Shown here: in pieces, positions 33,001 to 44,714 of the stretch
Numbering within the stretch: position 1 is the stretch's first letter
How the letters are laid out: each line of letters starts with the position of its first letter
DNA from: Elmis aenea
Taxonomy: Eukaryota > Arthropoda > Insecta > Coleoptera > Elmidae
DNA: 64,000 bases
Direction of reading: 5' to 3'
NCBI GenBank assembly: GCA_947652605.1
Contig: OX393577.1
Span: forward strand, 36,459,466-36,523,465
Notes under the pieces: model-generated
Database searches by the model: none
What the model saw: the letters and a program-made list of their open reading frames with translations, nothing else
Told to the model about the DNA's origin: nothing
Position numbers and translations under genes: made by a program

Positions 33001-36000
33001 CAATAGTGGCTGCTACCCCTTCCACAATCTACCACAAAAACACCGGCTTCAAGTTCGGTGGATTAAATGGCCGCCGATGGCACCAAAAACTCTCCACCGG
33101 TGTAATACAAGACAGACGCGATGTTCCCACCACACTTCAACCGGTTGAATGTAAGACAGTTTTTGACTGTTTTGATGCCACCGGTGCCATCGCCGGTGTA
33201 ATATAAGACACACGGTTACGTTATGGAAATGATGCGGCTAACTGACAGCCGGCTGTCATTTAAATGTCAGATAAATTGTGTAGCGCAGTGGCGATTTCGA
33301 ATCGTACGCAAAAAAAATTGCAATGTGTAAAAGGGGTCTTGTATTTATTTTACAAGATGTAAAATATTTTTCTTACAGATGGAAAAAAAATCGCAACGTC
33401 TAATATTAGTTTTAGATGTAACTGTTATTTTAGATTTTTTTTTTATTACTTACCATTTTTGAGATATTACCCCTAAATTAATTTTTTCTTATGGGCCGCG
33501 AAGTTGGCTATGAAATACATAGTTAAGTGTTTTCTTTTTCTTTTTTTAACCCCTTACCGCATATTGTATCAGATATGATACGTACCATATAAAGCGATAT
33601 TAGTCATAGTTCTCATATAGTAGCGCCATCTACAGTGTAGTATATTAATAATATACAGTTTCACGCGTAATATTTGAAAAATTGCGCCATCTATGTTGAA
33701 CTACAGAAAATATACATTAAAAAACGTCAAAGAGCTTAACATATCCCGCCTACTACCGCCATTTATGCAAATTGGGTAAATTTATGTTATTGCATTTTAT
33801 TTATTTACATTAAAAATTCGACGTGTAATTTTTTTTACTATAATAACGTCTAAATCCCTTGTGCCAAATCAATTAATTTTTATGAATAAAAATTATGTAT
33901 GTTGTATATATGCATGGTGTTACATATTAGAAAAAAAAACAGAAAAGTTAAAAATTTTCGTTTTAAAATAAAAATAAAATTTTTTTAACATTTTTTTAGC
34001 ATTCTGTAATATATTGTACACATTCAAAAATTTTTATTTGAAAATTTAAAAAGTCATGCAGTAAGGGGTTAATGAGATATTACTTGCTAAATCTATTTTA
34101 AGTCACATAATCAAGAAAAATCGTATTTTACCCTTCACTTATCAAGCTATCTATGAAAATAAAAACAAATAACAACTAACTAAATGTCAAATGGCAGTTA
34201 CCATTTGTCTGCCGTATCATTTATATTATTGTTGTGTAATTCGATAGTTTTTGTAGAAATTGTTATAATTATGGCTACATTTAAAATAATGAAAAATGTT
34301 ACATGCTGAGATGCTAAATTCTTTAAATCAATGCATATTTTTGGTTTCATGGTCGGAATCACAACTTTTGAGCTTTCATGAACCTATGTTTCATTCTTGT
34401 GTAAATGGCATCTTTTTAGTACAACTGCTAGTCGATGACAATAATCTAGTAATTGCAGTATCAAGTACATGTCCTTGCAATGGAAAAAAACAAGAGATCA
34501 AGCAACCTCTCAAACATATGTTCCAGCTCAAAAACCAAGAACCGACTGATCAAAATAAATGTATTTTTTGCATATTTGATTTATTTTTTTCAAGCTTATA
34601 CAGGGTGTGTAAAAATTGGCGGAAGCGCTACATGTGGTGATGTTCTTTGTAAAATTCTAAGTCGAAAATCTTAACACGAAAATGTTGTACCATTCTTCCT
34701 ATGGCCTCAGGAACCATTTAAAGAAAAAAAAAATTGGCAACATTGCATACATTGATTTGCGTTTGGACATTTTTTTATCAGCAATTTTTACTTAGGTATT
34801 TACAATTTTTGTTCGAACTGAAAGCCTTCAGTTCGTAAACATAGCTGCAAACTTTTGGGTATCGTAAAACACAAACTAGAAATAATTACGAGAAAAACAG
34901 AGATGACAGCTAATGACAATGTTACCATATGTATTATTTTCATTCAAATCAGTGATTTACATATTTTCAACACCAATTTTTGAAAGGAAGAACACAATAT
35001 CTAGGAAAAAATACTATTCGAAATTTATTTTTATTCCAAATTACAGCTTTTTCATTTGCAAGTATTAAATAATAACGCTTATTAAAGGGCTAAATGTCAA
35101 AACTTTGAGGACCTTTTGCAGACACAGCAAGCATGGTACAACATGTTCGTATTAAGATTTTCGATTAAGAATTTTACGAAGAACATCGCCACGTGTAGCG
35201 CTTCCGCCAATTTTTACACACCTTGTATAGCTGTACCTGTACACCAGTTTCGTTTTTACTTTGTGAAATGTATTGCTTACCTCAAGGATAACTCTGCTGT
35301 ACTGGCAGCAGCTCTAAGTTCGTGTGCTAACCTTTGAGAATGTAACTCGTTTGGAGTTGTTAGACCAGGCCCTCCAGCAGCACCTTCATCTCCCTTTAAG
35401 GATTGGTTTTCTTTTTTTAGTATATTAATTTCACTCTAAAAATGTGAAGAATGTAAATGACTATCATAACATTAACATATATATTAAGCCACCTTTAGTG
35501 ATTTCACTTCTTGTTTAAGTTTAATCACAATATTTTCTGCTGATGCAGCTCGTCGCTAAAACAAGAAAATTTGGATTTAAAAAATGTACATATCAAATAA
35601 ATCTTATGTTATAGTTACACTTATGTAACATAATGTGGGCTAAAATGGTAATAATGCTATTTGGAATTTGTTTATTAGTGATAAAAAACACAATGCAATA
35701 AAATACATGTAGCTATTAGAAAATGTGCTTCAATTGTTAGAGACAGGAAACTCGATACACGGATGCAGACTTAAATAAGTTGTAAAAGTAATTGTTTGAA
35801 ATTTGTATTTGCAACAGCAAAGAACACAAATTAATTCATCTCAAGTTCCTTTTTGATTAAACAGATTCATAATATAGTGAATAGATACATTAAAAATTAA
35901 ACTTAATTCATTAAAATTTAAGCTGATTATTTAAATTCTCCCTGCACTTTAAACTTCTTTATTTTAGATGATGGAGTTTAAACATCTCTTAACCCTTTCA

Positions 36001-39000
36001 CTACATAAATATATTCATATAACACACCGTTGAAACGTAAAAAAAATGCCAAAAGGTGATAAATGTTGAGGTAATAACAATTATGTAGCAATATTTTGAA
36101 AAAAAATACAAATGTATAAAAATTTTACCACTTGTGTCCCGTTCCATATATAATTTGAAGACAATAATAAGAAGGCATATAATTGTAATTATATGTAATT
36201 GAAAGTAGACAAAAAGTAGTATAATATAAACCAAAATATGGCGGTAGCGTCTTATAAGCGATCCCCGCATCACAGCAAATCCTAAAGTTGCTTATTGATG
36301 ACAGCCTTATTTCACGAAAGTTTCATTTCATCATCTGTTGACGACAGCTGTCGATAATTAAATATGTTTCTCAATTTTACAGAAATTAAACTTGCTTCGA
36401 GACACTTACGTTAAAATTATTTTTTTAAAAGTATATTTTAGAAAAATTTTAATTCTCTATCTTAAAATTTATCACTCCAATATTTTGAATAAAATGAGAT
36501 CAAATTGGCCTGTGTTTGCAAATACTAAGCAAATGAAAAATGAAACCGACAATTGAAAAAAGTAATTGTTTTCCAATAATTTAACACTGGAAAGGTACAC
36601 TATCGATTATAAATATATTTTATTCACCTCAATTCTATAAATTGTAAAATATTAAAAATTTGGATCACCCCTGTAAATTAGGTGCGTTCGGGACGCACGC
36701 TCCCAGATTGGAGTGGATTGGACAGGATTGGAGTGAGATTGTAATCACGTGGTCTCAAAGCCTCCAAGAATAAATCTTGTGCGTTCGGGACGTATAAGTG
36801 CAGAAAATCAGCGGATATTTCAAATATAAAGGTAACCTCACTATTTTGTTGTAGACCGGTCTAGTTGGTCTAATCAGACATCATTGTAAGTAAAACAAGC
36901 AACACATTGTATTGCTTCGAATTTGTTAGATTATTTGGTTATAAAATTGATGTAAAATGTCATGATATGAAACCATTTAACTTCCCAAAATTTTGTTTTA
37001 ATAATAGGGAATTACATCGAAAGTTAATTACTGTCCACAAGAAATTGTTGTTAACTAATTCAACACAATAACACGAAGCCTGGATGTTAACTGTATCTTA
37101 TTCTTATGCTGTACCTGGCAATTCAAAGAATTCAAACGTAGACAATCCGTAATGCGCATGTCTTCTTTCGCGAGCTCAGCTTGCCCCAGCTTCAGAGGTG
37201 GTGCAAATTAGAGTAGATTTATTTACTCCACTTATGCAGTCCCGAACGCCCTTCGGAGCGATCTTTTTTACTCCAAAGTCGCGTCCCGAACGCTGTGGAG
37301 CAAAAAAGAGCAAATAAAGCAAAAAGAGCGTACGTCCCGAACGCACCTATTACAGTCCAATAAAAGCATGAAGATGATAATACAGTAAAAATTACGCTAT
37401 TTTAAAATAGAGTTTCTGTTATGTAGGTAATTTGTATAACCGAGTTTGTAAGTACGTTAAAGTAATAAATGGATTTAAAAAAACATTAAAATAATATCAA
37501 TAAAAACTGGTAAATTTTCTACTTACATTACTTCTTTCTAAATTTTCTTCTACTTGTTCAAGTGCCTTAGCTAAATTTTGAGTATATTCATGTTCTTTAC
37601 TTTGAGCAACCTCAAGTTCTCTTTGAAGTTGTTCAGCACGACGTGTTTGTTCAATCATTTGTAACCTATAAATTTCCATTTCTTGACGTATCCTATCAAT
37701 TTCTCGAACAGGACTTTGATTTGCAGAAACAGCATCATTTGTTTGTGAACGTACTGCACCATCAGCTAAAAAATCTGGTAAACTTTTTGAGACTCCAACC
37801 TAAAAATTGTGTTAAATATAAAACAATGTAATATTTTTTATGTGGAACAACAAAGTAATTGCCTTATAATAACACAAAATAAAGGTTCTAAATTTTATCC
37901 TCAATATCTTTGCCTTTATTATTAAAAAAGTTCGTAAGTCAAGTCAAATTGCAACCTTTAAGATCTAGTTACAAAAGCGTTAATATTACTTCAGTAGTAA
38001 TTAAGGTTTCACAAAAAAAATTTAAATTAAACTACTTTTTTTTGTATAAATGAAATAGAACTGCTTTTTTGCAGAAAAAAATAATTCTGTGGTCGACGGG
38101 AAAAAACACTTAAGTCAAAAAGTGCATTTTTTTAAATTATTAACCTTATACCATTCATATTGTTATGTTCTTAAACTGGTAATTTGCAATTTCGGCACTT
38201 GTGTTTCCTGTTTATAATGTTAGTTCCATTTCACGTATATTTATTAACAATATTTTTCCATTGCAATGAAATTTTGTGTAATCAAAAGATAATAAAAGTT
38301 ATGTTTAAAAATGAGTATTTATGTTTAGTCCATTAATTTTTTTGAAATTCTACATAAAAAATATATTTTTTAAGAATAAACGAGTTAAACTGAATATATC
38401 CATTTGTTTATATTTGTGAAAACTACTTAAGTTATTCTTATTTCATGCCAGTTTAAGTCAAGTATTTACTGTTTATTAAAAAATTTCATCATGTTGACAT
38501 ATTGTGATAATTTAATACTTAATTTTAAGTAAAATATACCATACAAGTAAAATTTAATAGAACGTTGCTCCTAAAAAATTCACTTTTTGACTTAAGTGCT
38601 TTTTCCCGCTGACCACAGAATTAAAATATAACACTTAATAAAAGCTTGCTATTAAAAAAAATATGCATGTAGAATGATGCACTCACGGTACAATGATCAA
38701 AGAGCATGATACAATTCAAATAACATAATAATTATTTTTTAAAACTTAATATTTCTGTTACTACTAATAATGTAGTACTTGTAGATTAATTTTCTGTAAA
38801 AGTTTATTTTAAAGTTCAAAATAAATTTAAAAAAAAATTAAATGATTATGATCTCAACACTTACCTCTGCAGATGACGGGCAACTTCGGCAACCACCTGA
38901 TTGATCTTCTGTATTAGGCAAATCTAAAGGAAAACCGGTTGATGGTCTCACAGGTAAATCTAATGGTATAACTAGATTATTTGAGCTACCATCAGTCCTT

Positions 39001-39720
39001 CGATCAATATTACGACTAGAATGATCATTTAATCGATCGATATTCCTATTAGGTGTAAAATCTGGCAAATTGTCTAAATTAAAATTAAAATTATTGTGTG
39101 AAGCATCTTTTCCTAAGTAGCACTGCTCAATGACTAGGTGATCCTGTACAAAATCTGGTAAGGCTGAGGAGAATTCTGGTACAATTCTTGTTTGTTTAGA
39201 TCCCACAGTTTGATGCAAATCAAGATCCGATATTGAAGAAATAGGACGTCCATCGCAATACACTTTTGGACGTGCACCTTGATTTTGGTAATTAGTTGAA
39301 TTACTTCGTAAAAAATGTTTAAAAGAAAATGGGTTATCTTCTCTTCGTGGAGCATCGTTAGCAACTGAACCTGAAAGCACTTTATTAGCAAAAAATAAAC
39401 ACGAAACATAACCTAAAAGTCAAAACATTTTTTTATTTTTAGGTATTATACACACGTGTAACAAATAATCAGTTTGGCCCAGCATATAAATAATCGACCA
39501 TTTTAAAGGTGTACAAGGCATTTAAAAAAAAGAGTACATATTATACATTACCCGAAGGTCCAGCAATTGGTTCACAAGTTGAACTTTTTTCTAAATTTAT
39601 AGATAAATCTATTCCTAAATCTAACTTAACAGGTTCTTCTGTCTCAGATTCACCATTACTGGTAGAATTATTTCTTTCCCTCCGAAAAGGATCGGAAGGA
39701 CTTTCATCACCCTCAGCCAT
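30001..39720 (-). CDS. ENTR1: ENTR1/SDCCAG3 endosome trafficking regulator, 6 exons
   Basis: Six minus-strand exons join in frame: 39720-39552, 39370-38865, 37799-37527, 35555-35493, 35435-35281 and 30124-30001. They give 430 codons including stop, close to the 435 residues of human ENTR1. The product starts MAEGDESPSDPFRRERNN. It has NPFSFKHFLR near residue 67, three LPDF motifs (ALPDFVQDH, NLPDFTPN, SLPDFLADG), a long coiled coil (MEIYRLQMIEQTRRAEQLQR onward) and a conserved-looking end LRQLLTGVDNLRIMAATLEN. A FSFK motif and C-terminal coiled coil fit ENTR1, a regulator of endosomal sorting, cytokinesis and ciliary trafficking. All introns follow GT-AG; the donor after exon 4 (AAG|GTGGCT) is weak. 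Intron 4 is 57 bp and intron 5 is 5.2 kb and packed with repeats. The name rests on family recall; the exon model is strong. Confidence 0.7.
30125..31129. other. ENTR1 intron 5, distal part, nothing recognised
   Basis: AT-rich intron sequence. No element ends or RNA genes recognised before the foldback arm at about 31130. Confidence 0.5.
31130..31671 (-). repeat. Solo arm of foldback family F
   Basis: It ends GAATTTGGAGCACCCTG|TA and matches the right arm of the 51045-54364 palindrome over about 500 bp, including 'tcgtaacttgtaccacatga' and 'aagcgagatacccatg'. The partner arm is absent. Confidence 0.8.
31692..31935 (+). repeat. Foldback terminus, CAGGGTGGCCCCAG type
   Basis: TA|CAGGGTGGCCCCAGATTACA starts a second foldback-like arm only about 20 bp from the end of the family F arm. 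Its opposite end was not recognised. Text past 33400 may continue the same arm beyond the nested insertions. Confidence 0.5.
32405..32985. mobile_element. Nested element level 3, palindrome with insertion
   Basis: The arm 'tatgggtcaatctaaacaga' to 'ttccttaggtgtaa' (from 32405) is mirrored on the right, ending at 32985. The right arm is split by the level 4 element. If the two parts are rejoined they match the intact left arm through 'ttaggtgtaa'. Confidence 0.75.
32533..32952. mobile_element. Nested element level 4, Harbinger-like MITE
   Basis: It starts AGCCGCGTACTGACC and ends GGTGTGTACGCGGCT with TAA on both sides (32530-32532 and 32953-32955). The interior is rich in the palindrome TTCGCGAA, with roughly ten exact or one-base-off copies near the ends. 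TAA duplication fits PIF/Harbinger. Confidence 0.8.
33550..34068. mobile_element. piggyBac-type MITE, 519 bp, TTAA
   Basis: TTAA|CCCCTTACCGCA at the left and TGCAGTAAGGGG|TTAA at the right (TTAA at 33546-33549 and 34069-34072). Non-coding, AT-rich interior, in ENTR1 intron 5. Confidence 0.8.
34073..34598. other. ENTR1 intron 5 spacer, no gene seen
   Basis: AT-rich. Short frames have no recognisable domains. Confidence 0.5.
34601..35225. mobile_element. Foldback element G, 625 bp, in ENTR1 intron
   Basis: TA|CAGGGTGTGTAAAAATTGGC at the left and a complementary end CACACCTTG|TA at the right. Arms of about 130 bp differ at several positions. It lies only 55 bp from the donor of ENTR1 exon 5. 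Confidence 0.8.
36680..37348 (-). mobile_element. MITE H copy 1, 669 bp, ATT duplication
   Basis: Ends are AGGTGCGTTCGGGACG and its complement, flanked by ATT (36677-36679 and 37349-37351). A second full-length copy in the opposite orientation is at 45114-45768. Three-base duplication and GGTGCGTTC ends suggest PIF/Harbinger. It sits in ENTR1 intron 3. Confidence 0.85.
37800..38864. other. ENTR1 intron 2, nothing recognised
   Basis: AT-rich intron. It has a loose internal inverted repeat: 'aatagaactgc...gacttaag' near 38050-38120 mirrors 'ctttttgacttaagtgcttt' near 38585. I see no clear element end. Confidence 0.45.
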
Positions 39721-40126
39721 AATCAAACGCCAAACGTCAAATTTTTGTCACGTCTTGTCAAACCGTATTTGAACTTGCCATTGCATTGGTGCGGTGCAGT
39801 GAATGGGTTCGCCACGTGGGTTTATTTAAAACTTTTAGAACTTAAAATTATTATTTTGTCAAACTTTTGACGGTGAAATGTTAACGACGTTTATTGTTAT
39901 TTATTTGATGAAAAACACAATATTAGGAAGTTCATCTACTGCTGAATGTCCCTGGACAGATAGCAAAATACTGGGATTAAAAAAAAAGATCTACACTGCA
40001 AAAAAACCTTAAGATGTAACAGTTTTTAATTAAGAATAAGCAATAAAATAAAAGTTAAGAATTAAAACTTTCAAGTTTTGGCAACAATATAAAATATAAT
40101 ATAAATACAATAAAAAATTAAAGACA
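39721..40126. promoter_or_regulatory. ENTR1 upstream region
   Basis: This contains the likely minus-strand promoter and 5' untranslated region of ENTR1. No specific motif can be named. Confidence 0.35.
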
Positions 40127-40134
40127 TGCTAATT

Positions 40135-40394
40135 CAGTGGCGTAGCGAGGGTAAAAGGCGCCCGGGGCATAATATTTTTTTGCGCCCCCCCCTCGGTCGT
40201 ATTTTCATTGTAGTTTGCGAGTTTCAAGTAAAATAATGTTCCATTATTTATTCAGATACACTGTAATGAAAACGTGAACTAATTTTAAAATTATATTGGC
40301 ATTTTGGTTTTCTGGCTTTAAATAAGTGAAATAAACGCAAAGACTGGCGCCCGGGGCATCGATACCCCCTTGCCCCCCCGTCGCTGCGCCACTG
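40135..40394. mobile_element. hAT MITE, 260 bp, duplication TGCTAATT
   Basis: CAGTGGCGTAGCGAGGG and ...CGCTGCGCCACTG ends, with exact 8 bp duplications TGCTAATT at 40127-40134 and 40395-40402. Subterminal 'gcgcccggggcat' occurs twice, facing 'gcccccccc' runs. Confidence 0.9.
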
Positions 40395-40402
40395 TGCTAA
40401 TT

Positions 40403-41941
40403 GTCTTTATTTATTCACCTTGTGCGGTTCTATGTACAGAACTATTATTTTAGTTTTGAAAAGATGCAGATTATGGAGGCCATTGTTACCATTTATTGCA
40501 ATTCAACGGAGAAAAGCTTTATTTGTTCCTTTTTAATAAAGCTTGTGGGTCTAAAAAGTAACTTGATGATTTTTTAACAAATTTCTCAGTGACATGATTA
40601 TTTGTTTGTTGTTATACAAAATACGAGTACATATTTTCAAGGTTTTTATTTTTTATGTTATTTATTTAAAAAGTTTTTCTTAGCATCCACAAATTAAATT
40701 CCTGTTTAAATGCAATATATTATTTTATTACTACAAAAATACGTTTCTGACATACTCTATGGTTTATTCAAATTATTATGTTGAAAACGTATATGTATAA
40801 TTAAATAAAATAAAAATTGAAAATACTCGCATGTTATACAAAAATATACATGCATTCATGTCAAAGCACTAAATTGCTAGAGGTCTTTCAAGATAAACTG
40901 AACCGCGAAATGCGCAAAGAGAGGGTATGGCGGTTAAAATGTTGCCCTTTTTAAAAACATTATATTATTATGGGCAGGGCCTTTCAAAACACGAGGCTCG
41001 TGGCAGTGGGATTTAAAAAAAAGGTACTTGCTTTCTTGAATAGTTTTAAAATCCGTCTCGGTTCACACTGATGACTCCCGCTTTTTTGAAATTCATACGG
41101 TTTTTTACAGATCGAGTTAAAAATTGAGAGGTCTCTTAATTTGTAAGAGGCACCTAAAATCGTGAGACCCGGAGCAACTGCCCCTTGTGCCCCCCCCCTC
41201 TTACAGATAGAGCCAGATTATAGGTTACAAACCCGTTGTTGAGATAGACGGATGTTTTTAGGTGGTGCAGTAATTAACTCTTTAGACGAGTTTTGGTCAC
41301 AGTTCAGTTTAACTTCTAACACATACACAAACTTGCAGTTTTGTGTAACATAAATAACGGTACAGATATATACCCCCTTTCTCTTCAAGGTGTCGATTGT
41401 ACAATAGACCAATAATAATTAATAGTGTATTGAATCATGGCCAACTTCTTTCATAATCTGCTCAGCTACTTGCTTCGCTACTGATTGATTAAATTTGAAG
41501 TTTGCCAATTTTTTAGTGAAGGCTCATAAATCGCGCTGACTATGTCCGACCGATTCCATGGCCAACTTCATTTATAATCCGCTCAGTTACTTGCTTCGCT
41601 ACTTATATGGCTGTCCCAATTTCAAATTTTTTATTGTTGTAAGCATTGAATAAAAAGATAAAGGAAGGAGCTTTTAATACTATACTGCAGCGTTTGAGCG
41701 GCGACGGAAATGACGACATAAATGACCTCTGATGGCGGCCGGTTTTGACAGATCAAACAGTCAAGAAATTTAGGGTTTTGTGTGCTACAATGGTTAGCTG
41801 CAGATCTTGTAGTCTTAATAGGTCAAAAAATGTTGAAGATTAAAAGATTACGTTTCATAGTTAAGTAGACATTAATATTTTGTAGTGTAATCATGTATTG
41901 AAAATTTGATGTGGTCTGTCAAAATGGTATGTCATATCAGT
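40403..41941. other. Repeat-rich intergenic, no gene seen
   Basis: Two diverged ends of the CCATGGCCAACTTCATT family lie near 41438-41510 and 41559-41625 in the same orientation. Otherwise AT-rich. No exon recognised. Confidence 0.5.
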
Positions 41942-42134
41942 GGCGTGCATTTGTGTACAGCATACTTTTTAACTCTCATAATAAACAATCCAAATATTGA
42001 AATATGCTGTCGTTTTTTTAATTCCCTCAACCACGAAACAAGAAATAAATAAGTAAATAACAGGCTCAATTCAAAACAAGGCAAATATTTACATTAATCA
42101 ATACATATTTAAAAATGTTAGATACGCCACTGAG
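41942..42134. mobile_element. Short hAT-like MITE, CAGTGGCGTGCATT end
   Basis: A CAGTGGCGTGCATTTG-type start near 41938 and GATACGCCACTG near 42121-42132 bound about 195 bp. No clear duplication was found, so the ends may be from a degraded copy. Confidence 0.45.
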
Positions 42135-42172
42135 AAGCGAAAACATGCATCCGCCATATTGAGAGGCTAACG

Positions 42173-42425
42173 CAGTGGTTTCCAAGCTGTGGGGCGCGCC
42201 CCCCTAGGGGGAGCGAGACTATTGTAAGGGGGGCACGCAGCTGTTATCAAACTATCATTTTTGAATACAAACAAAAAAAACTTGATTTTTACAAAATATG
42301 GTATATTGTTTTGAAGCCCATTACATAATTATTATGAAATTAGATTGTTACGAAAAGTGAGGGGGGCGCAAAATTTTTTTTTATGAAAAAGGGGGGCGAA
42401 GGTACAAAAAGGTTGGAAACCACTG
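42173..42425. mobile_element. hAT MITE, second copy of 16824 family
   Basis: CAGTGGTTTCCAAGCTGTGG and the complementary end GGTTGGAAACCACTG. Flanks GGCTAACG (42165-42172) and GGCTAACA (42426-42433) match at 7 of 8 bases. Confidence 0.8.
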
Positions 42426-42477
42426 GGCTAACACAATAACGCTCTTTCCTTTATCTTTTTATTCAATGGTTGTAAGT

Positions 42478-42537
42478 AGGGGTGGGCGATATCCAAATTT
42501 CGATATCGAATATCGATATCGAAATTATATCGATATA
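42478..42537. mobile_element. hAT MITE fragment cut by foldback D
   Basis: 'ggggtgggcgatatcc' followed by ATCGATAT repeats is the left end of the family intact at 20169-20605. At 42538 it is interrupted by CAGGGTTCTCG. A few ATCGATAT repeats resume at 43761-43782, but the right terminus is missing. Confidence 0.8.
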
Positions 42538-43760
42538 CAGGGTTCTCGTTTTTCGCGGGCCACTATGGGGATCTCGTAAACGGTAAGAGTTACGACTTCG
42601 GTTAAATTGGGACAAAGTTGTATATTTAGGTGCTTAATAATTGACGCAAACAGAACTTATCTAGCTCTTCTAGTTTTTGAGATATAGGGAAAAAAGTAAA
42701 AAAGTAGATTTTTGTTTTTTGCCCGTAACTTTTTCATTTGATGTCAAATTTCATTTTTGTAAAAACATTTTCATGGCCACTTTTTGCAAGGAATCCAATT
42801 CCTCATTTATATTTTCCGTGCGACGTTTCGTTTTTTTAAAACCATCATCAGGTCAATTTTTTCTTATGGACGCTATATCTGATTTTAACGCCAATTTGTA
42901 GAGCATTTTATTCTGAATTCGACAATGTATAAGAGTTGGCACTTTTTTGAAACAATTGTTGTTAAAAATGGCAAAAACAAATATTTTATTTAAAACAAAT
43001 CCTAATCGGCATGATAAATAATTGTCTTTGTCCCTTTTTCCTTGGAAGAAGGTGAGTAAACCGCATGAAAATACTAGTGAAGGGATTTAATTTAAAAAAT
43101 CGGTATTAATAAATATCTTAGGAATGCATTAACATTGTTCACTTATTAGCAAATATTCTAAAAATATTTGTTAATAAGTGAACAATGTTAATGCATTCCT
43201 AACATATTTATTAGTACCTATTTTTTTAATTAGTAATTTTATGCGGTTTACTTACCTGTTTCTAAGGAAAAAGGGACAATTATTTGCCATGCCGATTAGG
43301 ATTTGTTTTAAATAAAATATTTGTTTTTGCCATTTTTAACAACAATTATTTGAAAAAACTGCCAACTGTTATACAATGTCGAATTCAGAATAAAATGCTC
43401 TGCAAATTGGCGTTAAAATCAGATATAGCGTCCATAAGAAAAAATTGACCTGATGATGGTTTTAAAAAAACGAAACGTCGCACGGAAAATATAATTGGGG
43501 AATTGGATTCCTTGCAAAAAGTGGCCACGAAAATGTTTTTACAAAAATGAAATTTGACATCAAATGAAAAAGTTACGGGCAAAAAACAAAAATCCACTTT
43601 TTTACTTTTTCCCCTATATCTCATAAACTAGAAAAGCTAGATAAGTTCTGCGTCAAATTATTAAGCACCTAAATATACAACTTTGCCCCAATTTAACCGA
43701 AGTCGTAACTCTTACCGTTTACGAGATCCCCATAGTGGCCCGCGAAAAACGAGAACCCTG
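42538..43760. mobile_element. Foldback element D, 1223 bp, TA duplication
   Basis: TA|CAGGGTTCTCGTTTTTCGCG and its complement |TA. The two arms meet almost directly near 43150-43160, leaving very little spacer. It is inserted in the ATCGATAT array of a hAT MITE. A 74-79 codon frame in both arms is a repeat effect. Confidence 0.85.
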
Positions 43761-44061
43761 TATATCGATATATCGATATATGAGTCGCCTAGATGCAAAA
43801 CTGACTATCTCCACTTTTATTGGAAATGAGATAATTGAGAAAAACTATAACGACTTGCACAGTTTAGTTTAAATTATTGTTTTTGTTGACAAAATTAAGG
43901 AAAAATATTAAGAATAATCCACCGGAACCTCAAAAAACAAACTCAAATCGAAATCGTTTAAGAGAAAAATGAAAATTAAGCATGCACTTAGCCACTTTTG
44001 CAGCTAATTCAGGATTTGCCCGGATTTGAATTAAAAACATAGCGCATTTATTTAATAATAT

Positions 44062-44710
44062 CATAAACCGTTTACTTCATCTGTACCATTGTTATCGGTA
44101 ACAGAATTTATAATGTCTTTATGAACATTTAATTTATATTCTTCTGACTTTGAGAGCCAATCTTTTCCAAAATGTTTGGTCGGTAACTCATTTACATTGT
44201 CTTTGTTTTTGTTGCTTGATGGGCCGATTGCCTACTGGTAAAAACTTTGGAGCGATCATCTAAAGGGTTTTTCCCCTTTTACAAATTGATTGAGCCACTG
44301 CAGTCATTTTTATAATTCATTTTACCTTTCACAAAAATTTTTCCTTTTTTACTTCTGCTTAGAAGAAATCTTTTACAAGAGGATAGCTTAAAAGGCAAAC
44401 AGCTTGTTGGTTTCATCACATTTTTTATAGCGTTCCTCCAGTCAAATACCGTCCAATCTTCTGCGAGTCTCTTCACAGTACCATGAACTTTGAAAATGTT
44501 GATATAGTCTTCTGGATCTATTATGGTATCTTTTTTACGAACCTGTTTATCTAACTGAGCAAATACGCGATCTGATGGTAGACATGAGTGCCAAGTGACA
44601 GGGAAAATTAGCTGTATTGTATTAATTTGTTTTGGCGCTTGCAAAAACCATTTACAAGCCATTGCAATCATACATTTGTTCTTATTTTGTCCAGTACACC
44701 CGTCGGCCAT
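44062..44710 (-). pseudogene. DUF7869-type transposon protein fragment
   Basis: From 44710 the minus strand encodes MADGCTGQNKNKCMIAMACK, then HSCLPSDRVFAQLDKQVRKK and HGTVKRLAEDWTVFDWRNA. The D-x-C-x-GQNKN motif followed by H-x-x-L/F-P-x-D-R-x-F is typical of the uncharacterised transposon-borne family catalogued as DUF7869. After the stop at 44279 further coding text continues in other frames (LLPVGNRPIKQQ, then LPTKHFGKDWLSKSEEYKL to a stop at about 44062), so the 3' end is frameshifted. The N-terminus is lost where a family F foldback arm abuts at about 44715. Confidence 0.6.
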
Positions 44711-44714
44711 TAAA

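Larger units (their letters stand above)
32261..33215. mobile_element. Nested element level 2, CCGTGTGTCTTA ends
   Basis: CCGTGTGTCTTACATTGCAC and the complement of CCGTGTGTCTTATATTACAC bound 955 bp. Subterminal blocks repeat 'ccggttgaatgtaagac' and 'caccggtg'. The target duplication is unclear. It encloses the level 3 palindrome. Confidence 0.6.
31942..33399. mobile_element. Nested element level 1, ACGTTGCG ends
   Basis: ACGTTGCGATTTTT and its complement bound 1458 bp, flanked on both sides by CTAATATTAG (31932-31941 and 33400-33409). Because that 10-mer is itself palindromic, it may be the duplication or part of the terminal repeat. It contains three further elements nested inside one another. 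Confidence 0.65.

Noticed and set aside
32220..33206. Several 66-96 codon frames on both strands
   Set aside because: They lie across junctions of nested MITEs and change frame with repeat units.
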